A stretch of DNA of 64,000 bases, taken from the NCBI GenBank assembly GCA_964563395.1, contig CAZLWK010000006.1, positions 1 through 64,000 of the forward strand, read 5' to 3'. This document shows, piece after piece, positions 1 to 7,567 of the stretch. Position numbers and translations under genes: made by a program. Within the stretch, counting starts at the first letter, position 1; the number at the start of each line of letters is the position of its first letter. The notes under the pieces were generated by a model. It saw nothing but the letters and a program-made list of their open reading frames with translations. It made no database searches and was not told the DNA's origin. The DNA comes from JBEVOS01 sp964563395 (GTDB lineage: Bacteria > Pseudomonadota > Alphaproteobacteria > Caulobacterales > Aquidulcibacteraceae).

Positions 1-1
1 G

Positions 2-814
2 ATCTACACAGCGGTGGTCGCCGCGCTCGTGCTTGTGCTGTTCCGGATCGACGAGCGTCGCGACGCGCCGCCCGCGATGCCGCGCGCGCCCGAGATGGGT
101 CAGCTGCTGCCACCGCCCTCGGTGTACGATCCGGAAATTCTGGTGAATGTCGAGGAAGCCGCCTCCGGGCTCGGCACGGCCTTCGCGATCAGCGCGGACG
201 GCTGGTGGCTCACGGCGCGCCACGTCGTGGACGAGTGCGAGAAAGTCGGCATCATCGTGGCGCGCGGGGCGGCGGTGATGGTCAAGGACATGCGCGTGGC
301 CCAATTCGCCGATCTCGCGCTGCTGAAAACCGATGGCGCGCCCGCAGCGCTCGCCTTCAACGCCGCCGAGGAGCGCTTCCAAGTCGGCCAGACCGCCTTC
401 CATGTGGGCTTTCCGCAAGGCCGCAGCGGCGAGGCCGCGTCGCGACTCATCGGGCGGGAAACACTGATCGCGCGCGGGCGCTTCAACTTCTCCGAGCCGG
501 TGCTGGCCTGGGCGGAGATCGGCCGCACCGAAAATCTGGGCGGCTCGCTCGCCGGCATGAGCGGCGGGCCCGCGCTGTCCGCGAACGGCGAGGTGATCGG
601 CGTGACCGTCGCGGAATCCACGCGGCGCGGACGCATCTACACGGCGGCGCCCTCCTCCATCGTGCGCTTGCTTGAGCTTGAGCAGGTCGATGCGCTGGGC
701 GCCGCCGCGCCGCGCATCACGCCCGCCAATTACGGCGAGCGCGCCGACGATCTGCGACGCGAACTCGCGGTGGCGCAGGTGGTGTGCATCGCGCGCGATG
801 GGGGCCTGTTTTGA
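2..814 (+). CDS. Trypsin-like serine peptidase, membrane anchored, 5' end outside window
   Basis: A chymotrypsin-fold protease of the DegP/S1C type, without a visible PDZ domain. Numbering from the in-frame GTG at 14, the catalytic triad is His70 (in LTARH), Asp100 (in FADLALLK) and Ser183 (in GMSGGPAL). A short hydrophobic stretch at the N terminus suggests a membrane anchor, so the protease domain would be periplasmic. The frame is open upstream to the window edge (codons 2-13), so the true start and the rest of the anchor probably lie outside. Its stop codon overlaps the TTG start of pyrF (TTGA), which implies cotranscription. The substrate is unknown. Confidence 0.8.
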   Translation: MYTAVVAALVLVLFRIDERRDAPPAMPRAPEMGQLLPPPSVYDPEILVNVEEAASGLGTAFAISADGWWLTARHVVDECEKVGIIVARGAAVMVKDMRVAQFADLALLKTDGAPAALAFNAAEERFQVGQTAFHVGFPQGRSGEAASRLIGRETLIARGRFNFSEPVLAWAEIGRTENLGGSLAGMSGGPALSANGEVIGVTVAESTRRGRIYTAAPSSIVRLLELEQVDALGAAAPRITPANYGERADDLRRELAVAQVVCIARDGGLF

Positions 815-1707
815 CAGCGCTGTTCGCGGATCGGTTAATTGAGGCGATCCGCAAGCGCGGCAATCCGCTCTGCGTCGGCTTCGATATTTATCCCGAGCGC
901 ATTCCGGCCCTGTTCGGCCCGGTGGGCGAGGACATGAAAGCCGTGCTGCGCTTCGGCGAGGCGATCATCGAACTCGCCGGCCCGCGCGCGGCGGCGTTCA
1001 AGCCGCAAATGGCGTTCTTCGAGATGTATGGCGGCAGCGGCGTGCTTTGCGCCAACATCCTCTCCGAGATGGCGCAGACCGCCGGCATGCTCTCCATTCT
1101 CGACGCCAAGCGCGGCGATATCGGCTCGACCGCGGAAGGCTATGCGCGCGCCGCGCTCGGTCCGCGCCCCGGCATGGATGCGGACGCGGTGACGGTGAAC
1201 CCCTATCTCGGCCGCGATTCGCTAGAGCCGTTCTTCAAGATCGCCGAGGAACGGCACAAGGGCGTGGCGGTGCTTGTGCGCACGTCCAATCCAGGCGCGA
1301 AGGATTTGCAGGATCAGCGCGTCGCCGGCCAGCCTTTCTGGACACGCGTGGCCGACATGATCGCCCCGGAGGCCGAGCGTCTGCGCGGCGAAAGCGGTTG
1401 GTCCGGCCTCATGGCGGTCGCCGGCGCGACCTACCCCGAAGAAGCGCAAACCCTGCGGGCGATCCTGCCAAGCGCGCTTTTCCTGGTGCCCGGCTATGGC
1501 GCCCAGGGCGCCAGCGCCACGGACGCCGTGGCGGGCTTTGTGAAGACGGCGACGGGCGTTCGCGAGGGCGGGGTGGTGAACGCGTCGCGCTCCCTGCTCT
1601 ATCCCGCCACCGTGGGCCCCGACATTTCGCTCTCCGACTGGCGGGCGGCCGTCGCCGCCGCGATGGACGCCGCCGTGAACGATCTTTCCGCCGCCTGCGC
1701 CGCGTGA
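811..1707 (+). CDS. pyrF: Orotidine 5'-phosphate decarboxylase, type 2
   Basis: Decarboxylates OMP to UMP, the last step of de novo pyrimidine synthesis, in the cytoplasm. The protein is 298 aa from a TTG start that overlaps the upstream stop. An in-frame GTG at 784 would add 9 residues but lies deep inside the previous gene. The DAKRGDIGSTA motif (Asp98, Lys100, Asp103) is the OMP-decarboxylase active-site signature in the form found in the longer type 2 family, and the length also fits type 2 rather than the 230-aa enterobacterial type. The gene is coupled to the protease gene before it; no functional link between the two is apparent. Confidence 0.93.
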   Translation: MTALFADRLIEAIRKRGNPLCVGFDIYPERIPALFGPVGEDMKAVLRFGEAIIELAGPRAAAFKPQMAFFEMYGGSGVLCANILSEMAQTAGMLSILDAKRGDIGSTAEGYARAALGPRPGMDADAVTVNPYLGRDSLEPFFKIAEERHKGVAVLVRTSNPGAKDLQDQRVAGQPFWTRVADMIAPEAERLRGESGWSGLMAVAGATYPEEAQTLRAILPSALFLVPGYGAQGASATDAVAGFVKTATGVREGGVVNASRSLLYPATVGPDISLSDWRAAVAAAMDAAVNDLSAACAA

Positions 1708-1780
1708 ATTTCACGAAAGGCGACAGACGCCGCCAGTTTGGTTAATGGAGCGCCTCGGGGTTCATCGAGGGAGTTTCCAC

Positions 1781-2782
1781 ATGCGCATCATGGAGGCCGC
1801 GCGCGCATTCGCGCTCGCCGCGCTGCTTGTCGCCACGCCCGCCTTCGCCGACGGCCCCGCGCGGGATACGCCCGACGTCGCCGCCCCGCCGGCGCCGCCC
1901 CCGCCCGCGCAGCAACCGCCGGTGCGCGCCGCCCCGACCCCGCCCGCCGAGCCGGCGGCGCTCGCCCCGCCCGTTGGCCAAACGGGGGCGATCGCGCTGC
2001 CGCAGGAGACGGGCCTCGCGCTCAACGTGCCGCAGGGCTATCGCTTCTATTCCGCCGAGGAGGCGCAGCGCTTTCTCACGCGCACGGGCGCGCCGGCGCC
2101 AGCCGGCCAGGTGCTCGGCCTCCTCGCGCCCGCCGGCGCGCAGGTCCATCAGGGCGAGGATTGGGCCACGCTGATCGCCTACGATCCCATTGGAAACGTG
2201 CCCGTCGAGGGCGCCGCCCGCATCGGCGAGCCGGCCTTCGAGGCGGACGTGCGCGCCGCCCGCGTCACGCAAAGCCGGCCGTTTGAAGGGTTCTTCGCGC
2301 CGCCGGCCTTCGTTGAGGCCAGCCCCAGCGCGAGCTGGGCCGAGCGCGCGGCCGCGCCTGGCGCGGGCGGGCGCGATTTGCGCCACGAAATGCGCCTGCT
2401 TGGCCGCAACGGCGTCGCCAGCCTCACCACGATCGGCAGCGCCGACCAATTGCCGGCGGTGCAGGCGGCCGCGCCCGCGCTCATGCAGATGGTGGCTTTC
2501 GGCGCGGGTCAACGCCACGCGGATTTCAACCCTGCATCCGACCGCCGATCGGACTTTGACGTGCCCGGCCTCGTGCTTGGCATGACGGGCGCGCCCGAAG
2601 CGGGCGTCGGCGAAGCGGCGGCGCTTCCAGCCGGGGATCAGCAAGGCGGGCCTGGGCTGCAGGGCCTCTTTCCGTGGATCGCGATCGGCATCGCGGCGCT
2701 GGCCGGCGCGGGCTTCCTGCTGATGCGCACCCGCCGCCGGGAAGAGCCGGACGAGGACCCCAATCTTAGCCCGGAGGCGTGA
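1781..2782 (+). CDS. DUF2167 family membrane-anchored protein
   Basis: A 333-aa exported protein of unknown function. The start at 1781 is preceded by GAGGGAG and gives a clear signal peptide ending ATPAFA. An upstream ATG at 1745 lacks this. A Pro/Ala-rich linker (about residues 25-75) is followed by the DUF2167-like body: a LNVPQGYRF segment, a DWATLIAYD strand and a C-terminal RHADFN-ASD motif. It ends in one transmembrane helix and a charged tail, so the body faces the periplasm. Its last 17 bases overlap the end of the convergent Rieske gene. Confidence 0.75.
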   Translation: MRIMEAARAFALAALLVATPAFADGPARDTPDVAAPPAPPPPAQQPPVRAAPTPPAEPAALAPPVGQTGAIALPQETGLALNVPQGYRFYSAEEAQRFLTRTGAPAPAGQVLGLLAPAGAQVHQGEDWATLIAYDPIGNVPVEGAARIGEPAFEADVRAARVTQSRPFEGFFAPPAFVEASPSASWAERAAAPGAGGRDLRHEMRLLGRNGVASLTTIGSADQLPAVQAAAPALMQMVAFGAGQRHADFNPASDRRSDFDVPGLVLGMTGAPEAGVGEAAALPAGDQQGGPGLQGLFPWIAIGIAALAGAGFLLMRTRRREEPDEDPNLSPEA

Positions 2783-3140
2783 GGGCGGGGCCCATAAGGA
2801 TCGTATCGACTTCGTGCTGGACCGGCACGGGCGTGAGCGCGCGCCCTGCGCCTGGGCCGCCGACGCAGCGTCCGTCCTCGATGGCGAAGCTCGCGCCATG
2901 GGCGGCGCACAGGAGGTAGCGCCCCTCCTGCAGCAGCACCCGGCCGTCGAACCGCTCCAACGGATAAAGAGCGTGCGGGCAGCGATTCTCGTAGGCGCGA
3001 ACCACGCCATCGCGGCGCGCCAGTATGAGAGAATAGCGCGCCTCGCCCGCCGCGAACTCGCGCACGATCGCCCCGGGGTCTGCGATGTCGTCCAGCCGCG
3101 CCAAAAGAGCGCCAGGCGGCGGCCGCGCGGGATTGCTCAC
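2766..3140 (-). CDS. Rieske [2Fe-2S] ferredoxin-like protein
   Basis: A small 124-aa single-domain Rieske protein. The cluster ligands are visible as C54-P-H56 and C78-A-A-H81, the C-x-H plus C-x2-H pattern with a spacing of about 20 residues. There is no signal peptide or membrane segment, so it is a soluble electron carrier resembling ferredoxin components of dioxygenases or the NirD-like stand-alone type. The start is a GTG overlapping the gpsA stop (GTGA), so it is translated in tandem with gpsA. Its redox partner is not evident nearby. The PhyH dioxygenase further along uses Fe(II)/2-oxoglutarate and would not need it. Confidence 0.82.
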   Translation of the reverse strand: MSNPARPPPGALLARLDDIADPGAIVREFAAGEARYSLILARRDGVVRAYENRCPHALYPLERFDGRVLLQEGRYLLCAAHGASFAIEDGRCVGGPGAGRALTPVPVQHEVDTILMGPALTPPG

Positions 3141-4129
3141 GCCCCCTCCGCGCGGAACGGCCGTGACAGCAAGGCCTCGATGGCGGAATCGACGGAAAGC
3201 CTGCCGCTGAGAATCGCGTCCGTGGCGGCGCAGATGGGCATGTCGACGCCATGCCGCGCCGCCAGCGCCATGACCGCCGGGGCGCTCGCCACGCCCTCCG
3301 CCACGGAGCGACGCTCGCCCATGATGTCCGTCAGGCCGCGGCCTCGGCCAAGCTCGGCGCCCAGCGATGTGTTGCGCGAGGAGAGGCTTACGCAAGTGAG
3401 CACGAGGTCGCCGAGGCCGCAGAGGCCGCTCAGCGTCTCGGCGCGTGCGCCCATGGCGAGGCCGAGCCGCGTCAGTTCAGCGAAGCCGCGCGTGATCAAC
3501 GCCGCCCGCGCGCCTTCGCCGAGCGCGCGTCCCTCGGCGACGCCGCACGCGATGGCGATGACATTCTTCACCGCGCCGCCGATCTCCGCGCCGACCAGAT
3601 CATCCGTGAGGTAAGGCCGAAAGGAGGGCTGACCTAGGGTCGCGACAATGGCTTTGCCCAGCGCGGCGTCCGGGCAGGCGATCGTTGTCGCCGTCGGCAA
3701 ACCGCGCGCGACGTCCTTGGCGAAGCCTGGGCCCGAAAGCACGGCGATGCGGGCGCCCGGCGCGGTTTCCGCCGCAATATCGGCCATCAGCGCGAGCGTG
3801 CCCTGCTCCACCCCCTTGGCGCAGAGCACGAGCCGCGCGCCGACCGGCAGATGCGGCGTAAGCCGCGTCACGACCGCGCGCATATGTTGGGCCGGCGGCG
3901 CAAGAAGTACGAGATCGGCGACGGCGCATTCCGCGATGTCCGCCGTGGCGCGCAGCGCCGGCGACAGCCCTATCCCTGGCAAAAAGACTTTGTTTTCAGA
4001 ATTCTGGTTGATCGAGGCGACCACGTCGGCCTCATAGGCCCAGAGCTTCACCGAACGGCCCGCCCGGGCCGCGACCTGCGCCAGCGCCGTCCCCCAGGCG
4101 CCGCCCCCCACCACGGCCACGCTGTCCAT
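3137..4129 (-). CDS. gpsA: NAD(P)-dependent glycerol-3-phosphate dehydrogenase
   Basis: Reduces dihydroxyacetone phosphate to sn-glycerol 3-phosphate for phospholipid synthesis. The protein is 330 aa from the ATG at 4129, which places the Rossmann motif VVGGGAWGTALA at residue 6, as usual for GpsA. A longer start at 4165 would run into the regulatory site shared with the divergent TetR gene. The C-terminal domain has the catalytic lysine region EIGGAVKNVIAIACG and the FAELTRLG and GLGDLVLTC blocks typical of the family. It is the first gene of a two-gene unit with the Rieske protein. The catabolic counterpart glpD lies separately at 38458. Confidence 0.92.
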   Translation of the reverse strand: MDSVAVVGGGAWGTALAQVAARAGRSVKLWAYEADVVASINQNSENKVFLPGIGLSPALRATADIAECAVADLVLLAPPAQHMRAVVTRLTPHLPVGARLVLCAKGVEQGTLALMADIAAETAPGARIAVLSGPGFAKDVARGLPTATTIACPDAALGKAIVATLGQPSFRPYLTDDLVGAEIGGAVKNVIAIACGVAEGRALGEGARAALITRGFAELTRLGLAMGARAETLSGLCGLGDLVLTCVSLSSRNTSLGAELGRGRGLTDIMGERRSVAEGVASAPAVMALAARHGVDMPICAATDAILSGRLSVDSAIEALLSRPFRAEGA

Positions 4130-4160
4130 CGGCCTAGACAAATCTGTGTCGGCTGAATGT

Positions 4161-4180
4161 TTCATTGATTGTTCAGTGGA
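4161..4180. promoter_or_regulatory. Candidate TetR operator in the gpsA/tetR divergent region
   Basis: Two inverted half-sites, TTCATTGA (4161-4168) and TCAGTGGA (4173-4180), fit a TTCAYTGA-like consensus with one further mismatch in the second. A promoter for the TetR gene can be drawn as TTGATT (4165-4170), 17 bases, TATGTG (4188-4193), so the first half-site covers the -35 box. The predicted transcription start would fall almost on the ATG at 4200, giving a leaderless message. The same half-site recurs in the palindrome at 4928-4963. Binding is inferred. Confidence 0.4.
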
Positions 4181-4199
4181 ATGGGCTTATGTGGTCGAA

Positions 4200-4814
4200 A
4201 TGGATGACAAAACGGCAACACGAGACCGTATCCTCCAGGCCGCGTCCGCGCGCATCATGCACTATGGCTATGGCAAAACCACCATGGCCGAGATCGCCGC
4301 CGATTGCGGCATGTCGCCCGGCAACATTTATCGCTTCTTCGAGGCCAAGATCGACATCGCCGAGGCGATGGCGCGGAAGCATTATGCCGAAGAACAAGCG
4401 GTTTTGGCCCAGATCGCCCGCAGGAAAGACAAGCCCGTGGACTGGCGTCTGCGCGAGGTCTTCTTCGTGCGGATGCGCGAAAACTTCGAAATGCTGTCCA
4501 CCAACGCCAAGATCCGCGAGGTGGCGGAGGTTCTATCCCGCGAGCGCCCGCTGTTCTCGAATCAGAACTTGGCGGCTGAACGCGTCTTCATCGCCGCCCT
4601 GATCCAGGAAGGCATCGATCAGGGCATGTTCGCCGTCGGCGAGCCAGACTTCATCGCGGAAATGATGCAGGCCGCGACGATGAAGTTCAGCGTGCCCCAG
4701 CTCTTCTCCCAGCTGACGCTGCCGAAGCTCGAGCGCGAGCTGACCGGGGTGATGGATTTGCTGCTGAACGGCCTTTACGCCCGCAAAGAGCCGGCGCCCG
4801 CCTCGTCCCGCTAA
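4200..4814 (+). CDS. TetR/AcrR family transcriptional regulator
   Basis: A 204-aa regulator. The N-terminal helix-turn-helix is clear (RDRILQAASARI, then TTMAEIAADCGMSPGNIYRFF, about residues 8-50). The C-terminal domain (about 60-200) is the variable ligand-binding part and does not identify an inducer. The ATG at 4200 fits the family, with the HTH starting within 10 residues; a GTG at 4191 is an alternative. It is divergent from gpsA and is followed in the same direction by two tiny membrane-protein genes. Shared sequence elements at 4161 and 4928 suggest that it controls itself and the first of these. Confidence 0.88.
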   Translation: MDDKTATRDRILQAASARIMHYGYGKTTMAEIAADCGMSPGNIYRFFEAKIDIAEAMARKHYAEEQAVLAQIARRKDKPVDWRLREVFFVRMRENFEMLSTNAKIREVAEVLSRERPLFSNQNLAAERVFIAALIQEGIDQGMFAVGEPDFIAEMMQAATMKFSVPQLFSQLTLPKLERELTGVMDLLLNGLYARKEPAPASSR

Positions 4815-4927
4815 GGCGCTTTCGCGCCCCCGCAGCTTCCTATCCGTTTCGACGATCCTCCGCACGTCCGGACCCCTGGCGCGCGCGCCGCACGCTAAGC
4901 CAGGCATGCTTCTCGATCACAAGTTCG

Positions 4928-4963
4928 TGATCAGTGAATAATGCTAGATTTATTCATTGATCA
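4928..4963. promoter_or_regulatory. 36-bp palindromic operator overlapping a promoter
   Basis: The arms TGATCAGTGAATAA (4928-4941) and TTATTCATTGATCA (4950-4963) are complementary at 13 of 14 positions around an 8-base spacer. The right arm contains TTGATC (4957-4962), which works as a -35 box with CATATA (4980-4985) 17 bases downstream, just ahead of the small ORF at 5020. A repressor bound here would block that promoter. The right arm shares TTCATTGAT exactly with the site in front of the TetR gene. There is no T-tract, so it is not a terminator. Confidence 0.6.
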
Positions 4964-5019
4964 TCCGCCAGCGTTCTGGCATATAGAGATCACGAGATCA
5001 GCACCACGGAGCAACTGAC

Positions 5020-5130
5020 ATGACCAACCTGCACCCCGCCACCTTCGCCGGCTTCCTTCTGGCCGCCATCGTTCTGGTCGCCGCCGCCGCGGCCCCGCTC
5101 TTCGCGGTCGCCGCGCAGGTCGTCGCCTAA
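5020..5130 (+). CDS. Small membrane peptide, 36 aa (paralogue of the 5387 peptide)
   Basis: An unrecognised 36-residue protein starting MTNLHPATF and ending AAQVVA. A GGAG ribosome site lies 8 bases before the ATG. Residues 10-35 form one hydrophobic Ala/Val/Leu helix with a single Pro near its middle, so it should be an inner-membrane peptide. It shares the pattern LVAAAA-x-PL followed by AAQ(V/I)VA-stop with the peptide encoded 256 bases downstream. The gene has its own promoter under a long palindrome and is followed by a strong terminator at 5201. Function is unknown; a regulatory membrane subunit or a stress peptide are guesses. Confidence 0.6.
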   Translation: MTNLHPATFAGFLLAAIVLVAAAAAPLFAVAAQVVA

Positions 5131-5200
5131 GGGTTCCCGTCGGGCGCCATCCCCGGCGCGCCCGACCCCCTGAGCGCTGGCCTCCCTGCCGGCGCATATT

Positions 5201-5241
5201 GCGGGCGCGAAGAACTGCCCCTTCGCGCCCGCTCTTTTTTT
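5201..5241 (+). terminator. Rho-independent terminator after the first small membrane peptide gene
   Basis: A perfect 12-bp stem (5201-5212 with 5221-5232, GCGGGCGCGAAG and its complement), an 8-base loop, then TCTTTTTTT. It separates the two small peptide genes into independent transcripts. Confidence 0.9.
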
Positions 5242-5308
5242 GCCTGGATTGTGACAGTTCGGGGTTGGATGCAGCAGGTTTGCATGGCTGCTTGAGCATT
5301 TTGCCGCT

Positions 5309-5336
5309 TTGGACCCTACCCCAATCGACCTATATC
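5309..5336 (+). promoter_or_regulatory. Putative promoter of the second small membrane peptide gene
   Basis: TTGGAC (5309-5314), 16 bases, TATATC (5331-5336), about 50 bases ahead of the ATG at 5387. It lies just after the terminator that ends the first peptide transcript. The assignment rests on similarity to the sigma-70 consensus only. Confidence 0.35.
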
Positions 5337-5386
5337 TCGCGCAGATGTTCGCACCTGCAGCATCGCAGTCTTGAAAGGAGGCTCCC

Positions 5387-5494
5387 ATGACCAGCAGCTT
5401 GATCGGCCGCGCTTTGAGCGTCGTCGTCGCTGTCGCCCTGGTTGCGGCGGCGGCGGTCCCGCTCGTCCGGCTCGCGGCGCAGATCGTCGCCTAA
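5387..5494 (+). CDS. Small membrane peptide, 35 aa (paralogue of the 5020 peptide)
   Basis: An unrecognised 35-residue protein (MTSSLIGRAL start, LAAQIVA end). It has a strong AAGGAGG ribosome site 5 bases before the ATG. Residues 9-34 form a single hydrophobic helix with a central Pro and one Arg. It matches the 5020 peptide in its second half (LVAAAA, PL, AAQ-VA-stop), which indicates duplication rather than chance. Its stop codon overlaps the stop of convergent tsaD by design or drift (CTAA at 5491-5494). Function is unknown. Confidence 0.62.
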   Translation: MTSSLIGRALSVVVAVALVAAAAVPLVRLAAQIVA

Positions 5495-6588
5495 GCCTTA
5501 GCGCCCTTGCGCCCGGCCTTATGGGTCGGGCGCATAAGGGCGCCCTCCTCGTCCAAAGGCCAGCGGGGGCGCGCCGCAATATCCATCGGATCGCTGAATC
5601 CTGACTTCAGCCGTTCGGCCCCAACCAGCGCGATCATCGCCGCATTGTCCGTGCAGAAGCGTAGGGGCGGGGCCGCGAAGGCATAGCCCCGCTCGACCGC
5701 GATCCCTTCGAGCACACCCCTGATCGCCTTGTTAGCCGCCACCCCGCCGGCGACCACCAAGGTCCGCCCGCCGGCGGTCCCCTCCTCATAAAGGTCGATC
5801 GCCCGCCGGGTCCGATCCGCCACGACATCCAGCACGGCCGTCTGAAATCCCGCACAAAGGTCCGCCTTGTCGCGCGGCGCGAGCGCGCCCAGCGCCGCGA
5901 CCTCGCGCGCGACCGCCGTCTTGAGCCCGGCGAAGGAGAAATCACAGCCCGGCCGCCCCATGAGCGGCCGAGGCAAATCGAAGCGAAGGGGATCACCTTC
6001 TAGCGCGAGGCGCTCCACCGCCGGCCCGCCAGGCATGCCGAGATCGAGCAGCTTGGCGGTCTTGTCGAACGCCTCGCCCAAGGCGTCATCGATCGTGGAG
6101 CCGAGACGGCGATACCGGCCGAGGCCTTCGACGGCCAGAAACTGGCAATGGCCGCCCGAGACCAGAAGCAGCAGATACGGAAAATCGAGCGGCGCGGCGA
6201 GGCGCGGCGACAGCGCGTGGCCTTCCAGATGGTTGACCGCGATGAGCGGCTTATTGTGCGCCAAGGCGATCGCCTTGGCGGTCAGCAGTCCGACCATGAC
6301 GCCGCCGATCAGCCCTGGCCCCGCCGTCGCGGCCACGCCGTCCAAATCCTCGAAGCCCAGTCCCGCCTCGCGCATGGCGAGCGCGATGGAGCCGTCCAAG
6401 CCCTCGACGTGCGCGCGCGCGGCGATCTCCGGCACCACGCCCTTATAAGGCGCGTGCGCCGCCGCCTGGCTCAACACCACCTCGCCGAGCACGCGCGGCC
6501 CATCCGGACCGAGCGCGACGATTGCGGCCGCCGTTTCATCACAGCTGGTCTCAAGCCCAAGAATTACGCATTGTTGCGTCTTCGCCAT
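5491..6588 (-). CDS. tsaD: tRNA N6-adenosine threonylcarbamoyltransferase TsaD
   Basis: Transfers the threonylcarbamoyl group to A37 of tRNAs reading ANN codons. The protein is 365 aa from the ATG at 6588, placing the ASKHA-fold motif LGLETSCDETAAA at residue 8. The metal-binding HxxxH is seen as HAPYKGVVPEIAARAH with NHLEGHALS further on, and GGVAANKAIR lies near the C terminus. The C-terminal tail is basic (KAGRKGAKA). It is divergent from hemC with only 40 bases between the starts, so their promoters must overlap. It is convergent with the second small peptide gene. Confidence 0.94.
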   Translation of the reverse strand: MAKTQQCVILGLETSCDETAAAIVALGPDGPRVLGEVVLSQAAAHAPYKGVVPEIAARAHVEGLDGSIALAMREAGLGFEDLDGVAATAGPGLIGGVMVGLLTAKAIALAHNKPLIAVNHLEGHALSPRLAAPLDFPYLLLLVSGGHCQFLAVEGLGRYRRLGSTIDDALGEAFDKTAKLLDLGMPGGPAVERLALEGDPLRFDLPRPLMGRPGCDFSFAGLKTAVAREVAALGALAPRDKADLCAGFQTAVLDVVADRTRRAIDLYEEGTAGGRTLVVAGGVAANKAIRGVLEGIAVERGYAFAAPPLRFCTDNAAMIALVGAERLKSGFSDPMDIAARPRWPLDEEGALMRPTHKAGRKGAKA

Positions 6589-6628
6589 GGCGCCTGTTAG
6601 CGCCGTCTTCGGGTCAGGACCATCTCTC

Positions 6629-7567
6629 ATGCAGTTTCGCATCGGCGCGCGCGGTTCGGCGCTCTCCCTGGCCCAAACTGGCGGGCTGCGGGATCAGCTC
6701 GCCGCGGCGCTGGGGATCGGGCCGGATTCGCTGCCGATCGTGCCGATCACCACTACGGGCGACCGCATTCAGGATCGCCGCCTCCAGGAGGCCGGCGGCA
6801 AGGGCCTTTTCACCAAGGAATTGGACGAAGCGCTGCTCGACCGGCGGATCGACCTGGCCGTGCATTCCATGAAGGACCTGCCGACCAAGCTGCCGGACGG
6901 CATCGTGCTCGCGGCGGTGCCCGCGCGCGTCGATCCGCGCGACGTCTTTATCTCGCAGAAGGCCGAGGCGCTTGCGGATTTGCCGATCGGCGCCTTGATC
7001 GGCACGGCCAGCCTGCGCCGCCAAGCCCAGGTTCTGGCGGCGCGGCCGGACCTCAAAGTGGTGATGCTGCGCGGCAACGTGGACACGCGTTTGAAGAAGA
7101 TCGCCGACGGCGAGGCGGACGCCACCTTCCTGGCGCTCGCGGGCTTGCGCCGCCTCGGCCTTGAGCACCATGCGCGCTCCATCCTCGATCCGGAAGCGAT
7201 GCCGCCCGCCGCCGGTCAGGGCGCGCTGGCCGTCACCGCCCGCGCGGGCGACAGCGCCGTGCTCGAAGCGCTCGAACAGATCGACGATCCGCTGGCGCGC
7301 ATCGAAACGGCGGCGGAGCGCGCCTTTCTGGAGGCGCTGGACGGGTCGTGCCGCACCCCCATCGGCGCCTTCGCGCGGGCCGGCGGCGGGGCGCTCATCT
7401 TCATTGGCGAGACTCTGACGCCGGACGGGGCCAAACGCTGGCGCCGGGAAGAGACGATTGCCCTTGCGGACCATGGCGAGGACGCGGCCGCCGCGCTCGG
7501 CGCCCGTCTTGGCCGCTCGATCCGCGCCGAAGCCGGCGCCGCGCTCTATCAGGATCAGGGCGCATGA
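6629..7567 (+). CDS. hemC: Hydroxymethylbilane synthase (porphobilinogen deaminase)
   Basis: Polymerises four porphobilinogens to hydroxymethylbilane in heme synthesis. The protein is 312 aa starting MQFRIGARGSALSLAQ. Cys241, in LDGSCRTPIGAF, carries the dipyrromethane cofactor. The substrate-binding blocks HSMKDLPT (79-86) and TASLRRQAQ (126-134) are intact. It overlaps hemD by ATGA and heads a hemC-hemD-mitofilin-hemY run. Confidence 0.96.
   Translation: MQFRIGARGSALSLAQTGGLRDQLAAALGIGPDSLPIVPITTTGDRIQDRRLQEAGGKGLFTKELDEALLDRRIDLAVHSMKDLPTKLPDGIVLAAVPARVDPRDVFISQKAEALADLPIGALIGTASLRRQAQVLAARPDLKVVMLRGNVDTRLKKIADGEADATFLALAGLRRLGLEHHARSILDPEAMPPAAGQGALAVTARAGDSAVLEALEQIDDPLARIETAAERAFLEALDGSCRTPIGAFARAGGGALIFIGETLTPDGAKRWRREETIALADHGEDAAAALGARLGRSIRAEAGAALYQDQGA

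Noticed and set aside
1742..3010. A 422-codon frame antisense to the DUF2167 gene
   Set aside because: No recognisable family and extreme Arg/Gly content; the sense gene has a signal peptide and family motifs.
5495..5545. Bidirectional terminator after the second small peptide gene
   Set aside because: An imperfect GC-rich hairpin is present, but it lies in tsaD coding sequence, has a bulge and no T-tract on either side.
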